Shown one piece after another: positions 24,818 to 30,778 of a stretch of 30,778 nucleotides of DNA (its first letter is position 1; every line of letters begins with the position of its first letter). The stretch is taken from the NCBI GenBank assembly GCA_001915545.1, contig MNQS01000110.1, positions 1 through 30,778 on the forward strand, read 5' to 3'. Both the position numbers and the translations under genes were made by a program. The notes under the pieces were generated by a model. The model was not told where the DNA came from. It saw nothing but the letters and a program-made list of their open reading frames with translations, and did no database searches. Source of the DNA: Bacteroides sp. 43_108 (GTDB taxonomy: Bacteria; Bacteroidota; Bacteroidia; Bacteroidales; Bacteroidaceae).

Positions 24818-24994
24818 ATGAGAAAAGAAAGAAAATTAAAACAGGAGACTCGCAAAAAGATAAGCGAGGCCATGAGAGGCAGAAAGCAAACAGTCTCAAC
24901 AAGGCTTAAAATAAGCGAGGCTATGAAGAAGTATTGGGAAAGAATTCCTTATGAAGAAAATAATAATTTAGAAAATAAAGAAGAAAATGTTTGA
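24818..24994 (+). CDS. NUMOD3-like DNA-binding miniprotein, 58 aa
   Basis: ATG 24818 to TGA 24994. The product has two repeats of the NUMOD3 type, ETRKKISEAMRGRKQ and STRLKISEAMKKYWE, then an acidic tail. NUMOD3 is a small helical DNA-binding module usually attached to GIY-YIG or HNH homing endonucleases; here no nuclease domain is present. The stop overlaps the Rep-like start (ATGTTTGA, shared 8 nt), so the two proteins are translationally coupled. It likely binds element DNA and may help or repress the initiator; that role is inferred. Confidence 0.7.
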   Translation: MRKERKLKQETRKKISEAMRGRKQTVSTRLKISEAMKKYWERIPYEENNNLENKEENV

Positions 24995-25835
24995 AACAAA
25001 ATTTGATGTCAGCATTGATAAGTTAGAAATAACTTATACGTGGAATGAAGAAACACGTGCCTACATTGAAAGTCTTGATTACTTGCAATGTGGGGAATAT
25101 GGAGAAATCTCAATAAAGAGAATCGAAAACAGAAACTACCATCACCAATTTGTCGTACTTGGGCCTGGCGATGATGGGGATGATACAGTAATTTGTGATT
25201 TGTTCTTTGGTAGTCCTAACCCTATGCGTCCTTATGTGTATCTGTCTGTTCGCAATCCAATACTCTATAAAGATTATATGCTGGGAGGTATCTCGTATAT
25301 TGAGCAAGCCCTACATTTGGAGTTTTTCAGAATTTCAAAGCTACATCTTGCATTTGATAGCAATGTGAATATAATAAACAGATTCTATAAGCTGCTGAAA
25401 AATGAGGATGTGGATTTTGTCATAAACGATAAGAAAATAAAGTCGATGGATGAGAAAATACATTCCCTGATCCATGTTTCAGTTGGCACGAGAAAGAATC
25501 GTTATCAAGACAAATCTTTCTACGTTAAAAACAACGATGATAGTTTGGTGTTGAGCGCATATAATAAGGCTTTGGAACTGACAGAGAATAGTGCTAAGGA
25601 TTATATCGCCTTAAAGGTTGGCTTTGATAAAAGGATATATCGCTTTGAAGTGCGACTGAATTGCTACAAGGTTATTCGTGAGACTTTACAGGCTGCCAAT
25701 ATCAAAGATGAGGAACTTTATTGCAGCTTGGTGGATAGCAATACTTTGATGAAGCTGTTTTGGGTTTCTCTAAATCGTTTGATACGCATCCAAAAGAGTC
25801 GCAAATCTTACAACTTGCTTGAAGCCCTTATTTAG
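24987..25835 (+). CDS. Rep-like replication initiator (Rep_trans / rolling-circle type)
   Basis: A 282-aa protein resembling replication initiation factors of the Rep_trans class, found in Gram-positive rolling-circle plasmids, filamentous phages and small integrative elements. Landmarks are ISKLHLAFDSNVNI (Asp124), HVSVGTRKN (about 164-171), LVLSAYNKALEL (Tyr192) and IYRFEVRLNCY (Glu221). The order matches the family's RxDxAxD, vGsR, YdK and RfE motifs, though the match is distant. If correct, it nicks one strand of the excised circle and starts rolling-circle replication or transfer, producing single-stranded DNA. The gene starts within the stop of the NUMOD3-like gene and is followed on the opposite strand by a second NUMOD3 gene. 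AT-rich composition matches the element. Confidence 0.7.
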   Translation: MFETKFDVSIDKLEITYTWNEETRAYIESLDYLQCGEYGEISIKRIENRNYHHQFVVLGPGDDGDDTVICDLFFGSPNPMRPYVYLSVRNPILYKDYMLGGISYIEQALHLEFFRISKLHLAFDSNVNIINRFYKLLKNEDVDFVINDKKIKSMDEKIHSLIHVSVGTRKNRYQDKSFYVKNNDDSLVLSAYNKALELTENSAKDYIALKVGFDKRIYRFEVRLNCYKVIRETLQAANIKDEELYCSLVDSNTLMKLFWVSLNRLIRIQKSRKSYNLLEALI

Positions 25836-25853
25836 AATTATTTAGGCTATGTT

Positions 25854-26057
25854 TTATGTATGTGAAGGTGTATTGGTGGGCTGTTGGTTAATAGGTGCAC
25901 TAATACACTTTCTTCGCATAGATTGGCTGATTCTTTTCTTGTGTTCTTCTGACAACTTACGTCCTTTTAAGGCCTGACTTATACGTTTTTTTATTGAGGC
26001 AGATTTTCTTCGACCTTTCAACGAATAAGAGATTTTTTTCTTGATAATATCATTCAT
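25854..26057 (-). CDS. NUMOD3-repeat DNA-binding miniprotein, 67 aa
   Basis: Three consecutive NUMOD3-type repeats make up nearly all of the protein: KKISYSLKGRRKSAS, KKRISQALKGRKLSE and KKRISQSMRRK, then a short polar tail. It is strongly basic. No nuclease domain is attached. It is convergent with the Rep-like gene (18 nt from its stop), the mirror image of the NUMOD3-like gene upstream of Rep. The gap to the integrase (26058-26305) holds a hairpin near 26232 and nothing else I recognise. Confidence 0.75.
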   Translation of the reverse strand: MNDIIKKKISYSLKGRRKSASIKKRISQALKGRKLSEEHKKRISQSMRRKCISAPINQQPTNTPSHT

Positions 26058-26231
26058 TTATAATTAGGGATATGGATTTTTTATTTTTATGCTTGTGATA
26101 CAAACATAAATAGTAGTAGATAGGTTAAATTTGAAATTTTATATTTGAAAAATAATTATAGATAAGCAAGGGATTACACTATAGAAGTAGGTTAGTTGTA
26201 TCTGTACTCTGAAAGGGTGGATACGGTGGTT

Positions 26232-26268
26232 AGCCTCAACTATTTATGTAAAGGATGAGGCTTTATTT
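26232..26268 (+). terminator. possible terminator (AGCCTCA...TGAGGCT)
   Basis: AGCCTCA (26232-26238) pairs with TGAGGCT (26256-26262) over a 17-nt loop, then TTATTTGG. It could end plus-strand transcription before the oppositely oriented integrase gene. Confidence 0.4.
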
Positions 26269-26305
26269 GGCACTGGAAGTGATTTGTAATTGCGACCCTG
26301 AATGA

Positions 26306-27994
26306 TTAGGGCTTTTGGTGGTTGTCAAATATATCTATTTGGTCAGCTTCGTCTGCTAAACCTGCAATTTCATTTTGTTCTGCTTGAATTTCAAGAAACG
26401 TATCATAGTCAATTCCTGCTTTAAAGGCTTTTTCCATGTCTGTAAGTCTGCTGCTTAGGGCTTCTTCTTCGTGCTTTTCTATTGCCAACATCTGTTTTAG
26501 AGTTTGGATATTATTAGCCTGTTTCTCTGTTGTTTCTTCAAGCTCTTTCTTTGCAAGAATGTCAGCTTTCATAACTTCATAATTGAAATTACTATTTGCA
26601 GAATGTTCTTCTTTCCCTTGTAAAGAATTAGAATTTCCTCTTAACTGAAATAGCGCACTCCCCCTTATATTTCTAATTGACTCTACAAGTTTCTTTCCCT
26701 TGTCATTTACTGTTTCGTGCAGATAAACATCGTTTATCATTTTTACATCTGTGTGGGCTGTTGCGATAATAACATTATCCTTTGGCACACCTAATTTGCA
26801 CATTAAAGTAATGAATGTATGCCTCGCTATGTGCGTATGTATTAACTTGTATAGCTTCTCTTTCTTCTGAATTATATTTTTACCCCTTTGCTCCACATAA
26901 TTTATTTCGCTATCTAACTTTGCCTTTTTACAGATTCTCTTAATAGACTGGTTCAATTTATCTTCTGCCCTATCAATTACTTTCTCATCATCTGATAAGA
27001 TGTTGTAAAATTTAAGTCCTTTATTACGATATTTCAAGATGATTTCCATAGCAATAGGAAACAGATAAAGTACAGCCTCTTCTCCTGTTTTCTGTACGTT
27101 GAATGAGATGACCTCATCGCCACTTTCCAATGAATTTACTACATATTCGCCTTTAAAGATCTTAGGCATATCACTTATGCGTTGTCCTAAAAGAGATTGG
27201 CACAGAAACAAATCCCTAGCTTCTTCGTCCTCTTGCGATAAGTCTGTCAGATGATAGATATTTAACAACTGGGCTTCTGTAAGGGGTACTTGTTTGCTTT
27301 TCTTCTGTTCCTTGCTACGCATATCTTTGATGCGTTCATAACCTGTCAAATTGATATTCGCTTTTATTTCCCTATCTTTATTGGCCTTATGTATTAAGGT
27401 TATTAACGCACCCTCATAGTTGCCTATGGTTTTGACACCCAATTTTTTCTCACATAAAAATTCTTGATAAGCTGTCAGCAAATCTGTGTTAAGCCTAGCT
27501 AAGTCATCTTCTAATTTTTTCTCGTTGAGGAATTTCTTAAATGAGCTTATGGCGTGTATATAAAGGCTCTGACTTTTACCTTCAATATATTTGTCTATCA
27601 TTTGGCTTAATATAATCGTTGCTATTTGCTTCACTTGTTTTACCATATTACGTGAGTTTGGGTTTATAACAAACTTTATTTCTTGAAATATATTGCTGAT
27701 AGAATCAACATTTTCACAAAGGTAGCCTTTTTTCTCTTCAACTTTGGCGAGAATGCCCACTAATTTACGATTGATAATAGCATTGTTGCGATTGTCAAGT
27801 TGTGTTAGTCCATTACTAATGGTTGCAATCTGCTTTACTCTGTTCCATTGTGAAGGATAGACTTTTAATCCTGTGCTTATTTTATACTGCTTCCCATCAA
27901 AACAGAAAACAGCATAAATAAGAGTAGGCTTATTCTGTTTGCGCTGTCTCAAATTGAATCTTAAAGTAAAATCTAAAAAGACTTGCTTATCCAT
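26306..27994 (-). CDS. tyrosine-type site-specific integrase with extended C-terminus
   Basis: A 562-aa phage-type integrase. It has an N-terminal arm-binding region (LIYAVFCFDGKQYKISTGLK), a SAM-like core-binding domain (about 125-215: ILSQMIDKYIEGKSQSLYIH onward) and a catalytic domain. The catalytic residues are Arg272 (LLGQRISDM), Lys302 (VQKTGEEA), His388/Arg391 (HTHIARHTF), His414 (ATAHTD) and Tyr424 (VYLHE). Bacteroidetes integrases are usually about 400-440 aa. Here some 120 further residues form a charged, coiled-coil-like tail (ETTEKQANNIQTLKQMLAIE) after the catalytic Tyr. It is near the right-hand folded unit, as expected for int next to att. It presumably integrates and excises the 5-kb element. 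Confidence 0.93.
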   Translation of the reverse strand: MDKQVFLDFTLRFNLRQRKQNKPTLIYAVFCFDGKQYKISTGLKVYPSQWNRVKQIATISNGLTQLDNRNNAIINRKLVGILAKVEEKKGYLCENVDSISNIFQEIKFVINPNSRNMVKQVKQIATIILSQMIDKYIEGKSQSLYIHAISSFKKFLNEKKLEDDLARLNTDLLTAYQEFLCEKKLGVKTIGNYEGALITLIHKANKDREIKANINLTGYERIKDMRSKEQKKSKQVPLTEAQLLNIYHLTDLSQEDEEARDLFLCQSLLGQRISDMPKIFKGEYVVNSLESGDEVISFNVQKTGEEAVLYLFPIAMEIILKYRNKGLKFYNILSDDEKVIDRAEDKLNQSIKRICKKAKLDSEINYVEQRGKNIIQKKEKLYKLIHTHIARHTFITLMCKLGVPKDNVIIATAHTDVKMINDVYLHETVNDKGKKLVESIRNIRGSALFQLRGNSNSLQGKEEHSANSNFNYEVMKADILAKKELEETTEKQANNIQTLKQMLAIEKHEEEALSSRLTDMEKAFKAGIDYDTFLEIQAEQNEIAGLADEADQIDIFDNHQKP

Positions 27995-28119
27995 ATTTAC
28001 GCACCAATGTTATTACTTTTTGTTCTTACATTTGGTTCTTAAATGGATAAAAGCACAAGCCTCAACCCCTAAATAAGCATCGTAAAACGCACAAATAAGT
28101 ATCAAAAAAGCCTTATTTT

Positions 28120-28301
28120 AGCGTTATGCTTATCTTGTACTTGAAAACGTAGGAAATTTTCAATTAGATGCAAGGATAGCATAGTGGTTCTCACGCGTAA
28201 GCGTGAGCTGCTATTGTTACATCTGCATCTATGGTTTCCTACGACCTTCAAGTAAGAGTGTGGCATACAGTTCACGCTTTTCGTTGGATAATATGTGAAA
28301 C
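28120..28301 (+). other. right folded unit (four-tier nested hairpin plus flanking boxes)
   Basis: Upstream box AGCGTTATGCTTAT (28120). Nested perfect arms: ACTTGAA 28139/TTCAAGT 28247; CGTAGGAAA 28148/TTTCCTACG 28235; AGATGCA 28166/TGCATCT 28224; ATAGCA 28176/TGCTAT 28209; CTCACGC 28190/GCGTGAG 28201 with a GTAA loop. Downstream boxes are AGTTCACG (28269) and TGAAAC (28296), 27 nt apart, exactly as in the left copy. It fills most of the 27995-28311 gap together with an AACGCACAAATAAGTAT box at 28086. It lies between the integrase and the protease gene. Confidence 0.8.
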
Positions 28302-28311
28302 TTATAAATAA

Positions 28312-29493
28312 ATGGAACAGATTAAGAGACTTGTATCTATTTTTGTGTTGATACTAGTGTCATCAGTACAAGAATTATCTGCACAGATATCTCCTACTAA
28401 TGTGCAAGAATTGATGTCATATTTTGAAAGCCATATTCAAAGCCTTGATCCAATAGAAGGTGTATATGATGTAAACATTGAGCAGTGGGGCGAAAATGCT
28501 TACCAAGAGTTTCCATCAGAAACAACAAACCTAACAATGTTGGTATACAAAAATGAGAATGGAGAATTTAAGGTTTTTAAAAATGACCAAGTAACAATAA
28601 AAAAGATAGGAAAAACACCCGTATATAACTATAATCTATTCTGGAAAGGAAGTAATGTTACAGATTCGAAACGTTTTGTTCTAGAAGAAAGTACTTTTTT
28701 TGATATCAAATACTCTATCCCAGATAGACAACTACGCTATGATATGGGACGTAATTATCAAGCAGGTTTTAAAGTACATTTTAAATGTTCATTTATAAAA
28801 ACTTACCCTACTGTTGATATGCATGTAAATGACATTGAAGATGAAAATGTTAGAAATCCTCAAGAGTGGTCTGGAACTGGATTTGCTTTAAACAATGGAT
28901 ATGTTGCAACGAACTATCATGTAATTGAAAATGCAAAATCAATATCCATTAAAGGAATAAAAGGAGACTTCACTGCTAAATATAATGCGACCATTATTGC
29001 TACTGATAAATACAATGACCTTGCATTATTACAGATTTCTGACAATGATTTTAAAGGTTTTGGTTCAATTCCCTATAATGTTAAAACATCTGTTTCTGAT
29101 GTTGGCGAGGATGTCTTTGTTTTAGGTTATCCTTTGACTAGTACAATGGGAGATGAAATTAAATTAACAACAGGCGTCATAAGCTCAAAAACAGGATTTC
29201 AAGGTGATGTCTCCTTATATCAGATTTCAGCTCCTATTCAACCAGGCAATAGCGGTGGTCCTTTGTTTGACAACAAAGGAAATCTTATTGGTATTGTGAA
29301 CGCCAAGCACAAGGATGCAGAAAATGTAGGATATGCAATTAAAACGTCATATTTAAAAAATCTAATTGAAAGTTCTATTTCTACTTCAATATTGCCAAAT
29401 AATAATCGAATAGATAGACAAGCATTGACAGAAAAAGTAAAGAGTTTGAAAGATTTTGTATTTTTTATCGAGTGTTCATCTAAAAGTAAATAA
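28312..29493 (+). CDS. exported trypsin-like serine protease (S1C / DegP-like core)
   Basis: A 393-aa exported protease. The signal peptide is LVSIFVLILVSSVQELSAQ. An N-terminal domain of about 150 residues (VYDVNIEQWGENAYQEFPSE onward) matches no family I know. The trypsin fold follows, with a complete triad: His203 (VATNYHVIENA), Asp236 (TDKYNDLALLQI) and Ser314 (QPGNSGGPLF). No PDZ domain follows, unlike DegP/DegS. The gene starts 11 nt after the last conserved box of the right folded unit and is followed 6 nt later by an unrecognised gene, so the two form an operon. Possible roles are envelope quality control or defence; only the enzyme class is secure. Confidence 0.85.
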   Translation: MEQIKRLVSIFVLILVSSVQELSAQISPTNVQELMSYFESHIQSLDPIEGVYDVNIEQWGENAYQEFPSETTNLTMLVYKNENGEFKVFKNDQVTIKKIGKTPVYNYNLFWKGSNVTDSKRFVLEESTFFDIKYSIPDRQLRYDMGRNYQAGFKVHFKCSFIKTYPTVDMHVNDIEDENVRNPQEWSGTGFALNNGYVATNYHVIENAKSISIKGIKGDFTAKYNATIIATDKYNDLALLQISDNDFKGFGSIPYNVKTSVSDVGEDVFVLGYPLTSTMGDEIKLTTGVISSKTGFQGDVSLYQISAPIQPGNSGGPLFDNKGNLIGIVNAKHKDAENVGYAIKTSYLKNLIESSISTSILPNNNRIDRQALTEKVKSLKDFVFFIECSSKSK

Positions 29494-29499
29494 TCAAGA

Positions 29500-30618
29500 A
29501 TGGCTGTATTGTTTGACCTATTTAGTTATCGGGTAAACGAAACTTCCGATGGCCTATATTATGATCGTTGGTATGGGCGTAAATTTCCTGAAATTTCTAT
29601 GCCTGAAAAATTATATTTTTTGAATCGAATCATTTCTGCACTTTTAACGCATGATAAACTGTTCATTAGAACAGACTCAATAGAAGAAATGATTGAGTGT
29701 ATAGGATTTGATGCGTTTAGAATGCTTTATAATAGAGGCGAATTGGAAATTTTAGATAATTGGTGGGTACCTGCTTTTATGTATGGTGGAGATACTGTTT
29801 TCTATATGAATATGCATGAGAAGCAATATCAAGATAAGATATGTTCTCGTCTATTAGAACGCAAAGGATCAGAGGAATCACGTTTTATGAATTCAATTTT
29901 AAAGAATGTGCGTAATACATCTGATTCCGATACATATGACTTTTGGGACAACACGTCACAGGAAAATATGTATGAAGATTTTTCTTTCAATGATAGAATT
30001 CGTGCTCTTTTGAATATTCAATCTGAAACCATCATGTCGATTTCAAATGAATATGATACTTGGTCGGCAGTAAGACTTTGTTTATTTGAACGAAGTATAG
30101 AATGGTCTAAACAGCTTAAAACAGATGAAATTTTGCTTGAAGACGAAGCAAAAAGATACTTATTATACAAAAGTGACATCCATTCAGATAGTATTATCCA
30201 ATATTTCAAACAGGTTATTTTTGCAAAAGGAATACCCAACTTATCGATTTTATATTATAATGATGTGATTTCAATGAAAGATATAATCAGGGTTAGAGAT
30301 AAGGTCGCTTTTGGCAAATTTATGTCTTGGCTTAAAAATCACAATTATAGTGTAAAGGAATTGGAATTAGCTTTGTTAGATGGACGATCAAACAATAATC
30401 AGATAGAGAAATGGTTTAGATGGGCTGTTGTTAATAGTGCCTCGTTATTTTTATCCCCAGGAATTGTACCGGCACTTTCCTGTATAGGGCTGAGTTTTAT
30501 TGAGCAACTTCTACCTCAATTCAATGGACAAAAAATACCCAATTTGTATTTTGATGGCATCTTGTCGAAACAATTCAATGCTAGTAGAATGAATAGGAAA
30601 TTGCAATCTAAGTTTTAG
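29500..30618 (+). CDS. unrecognised 372-aa protein paired with the protease
   Basis: I do not recognise a family. The protein lacks a signal peptide and looks cytoplasmic and mostly helical. It starts with a Tyr/Trp-rich segment (LYYDRWYGRKFPEISMPEK), has acidic middle regions, and near the C-terminus a moderately hydrophobic stretch (SASLFLSPGIVPALSCIGL) that might pack in a core or insert in a membrane. It ends with a basic tail (NASRMNRKLQSKF). It starts 6 nt after the protease stop and is surely co-expressed. Pairing an exported protease with an apparently cytoplasmic partner is odd; the N-terminus could be mis-assigned, but no better start is visible. AT-rich codon use marks it as accessory. 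Confidence 0.7.
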   Translation: MAVLFDLFSYRVNETSDGLYYDRWYGRKFPEISMPEKLYFLNRIISALLTHDKLFIRTDSIEEMIECIGFDAFRMLYNRGELEILDNWWVPAFMYGGDTVFYMNMHEKQYQDKICSRLLERKGSEESRFMNSILKNVRNTSDSDTYDFWDNTSQENMYEDFSFNDRIRALLNIQSETIMSISNEYDTWSAVRLCLFERSIEWSKQLKTDEILLEDEAKRYLLYKSDIHSDSIIQYFKQVIFAKGIPNLSILYYNDVISMKDIIRVRDKVAFGKFMSWLKNHNYSVKELELALLDGRSNNNQIEKWFRWAVVNSASLFLSPGIVPALSCIGLSFIEQLLPQFNGQKIPNLYFDGILSKQFNASRMNRKLQSKF

Positions 30619-30710
30619 GCTTTAAGGTGGTATTTTTCAATATCCTATTGGTGTTCAATACTTTTTGTATTTTTGTTAATAAGTAGGGTGTCCAGTTTAA
30701 CGTTCCCAAT

Positions 30711-30778
30711 TTAGCCTACATTTTTAAGCTGTTTGGTACGTTCTGTAACCCAGTTTATGGACATGTGCTTCTTTGCAA
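30711..30778 (-). CDS. possible 3' end of a gene running off the window
   Basis: On the minus strand a frame open from the window edge encodes AKKHMSINWVTERTKQLKNV followed by Gly and stop at 30711. Just beyond is GTGTCCAGTTTAACG (30688-30702), which could be an insertion-sequence end. With only 22 codons neither the gene nor a family can be confirmed. Confidence 0.25.
   Translation of the reverse strand, partial: AKKHMSINWVTERTKQLKNVG

Noticed and set aside
26160..26300. Structured RNA in the gap before the integrase 3' end
   Set aside because: Apart from the AGCCTCA/TGAGGCT stem I see no further pairing or known motif that would support an RNA gene.

Overview
The window looks like a chromosomal segment of a Bacteroidales bacterium, most likely Prevotella-like. 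This rests on gene content (smpB next to metH, GH29 and GH16 glycosidases with signal peptides, many Cys-anchored lipoproteins), on several start-proximal TAnnTTTG promoter elements typical of Bacteroidetes, and on the general lack of strong Shine-Dalgarno sites. The genus is inferred; no rRNA or tRNA is present.

Layout. (1) 1-2350 is AT-rich accessory DNA: an upstream terminator, an unrecognised small gene, then a tightly coupled AAA ATPase / Toprim-like (DUF3226-type) pair that resembles two-gene phage-defence modules. (2) 2353-22386 is ordinary, more GC-rich chromosome. It holds an AlkZ-related protein, a GH29 alpha-L-fucosidase with a discoidin tail, an SMR/Gdx-type exporter, a DNA-repair methyltransferase, NADH pyrophosphatase, a cytoplasmic-looking 5'-nucleotidase, a CbpA-like J protein, and a DMP19-smpB-metH cluster in which MetH lacks its reactivation domain. 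After these come a rhodanese lipoprotein, a metallo-beta-lactamase-fold lipoprotein and a voltage-gated-type ion channel with an apparent frameshift. The segment closes with a lipocalin/MliC-like lipoprotein plus GH16 pair, an alcohol dehydrogenase-flavin reductase-ribokinase operon, a HEAT-like protein and a transglutaminase-like protein. (3) 22400-30778 is AT-rich accessory DNA.

The most interesting part is 22.9-28.3 kb, a compact integrative element. It carries a lipoprotein, a serine recombinase, a repeat-rich control region, a Rep-like (rolling-circle type) initiator flanked by two tiny free-standing NUMOD3-repeat proteins, and a tyrosine integrase with a long C-terminal tail. Both ends carry a homologous unit of about 185 nt that folds into a four-tier nested hairpin. 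The two copies keep the same architecture and the same flanking boxes at matching distances, but their stem sequences differ in compensating ways, so the fold itself appears to be selected. Because a rolling-circle-type initiator lies between them, I suggest that folded single-stranded DNA may be the recombination substrate. A structured leader RNA is the main alternative, since each copy also lies just upstream of an exported-protein gene.

Beyond the right-hand unit is a two-gene operon: an exported trypsin-like (S1C) protease and an unrecognised 372-residue protein. The last 70 bases may be the 3' end of another gene on the minus strand.
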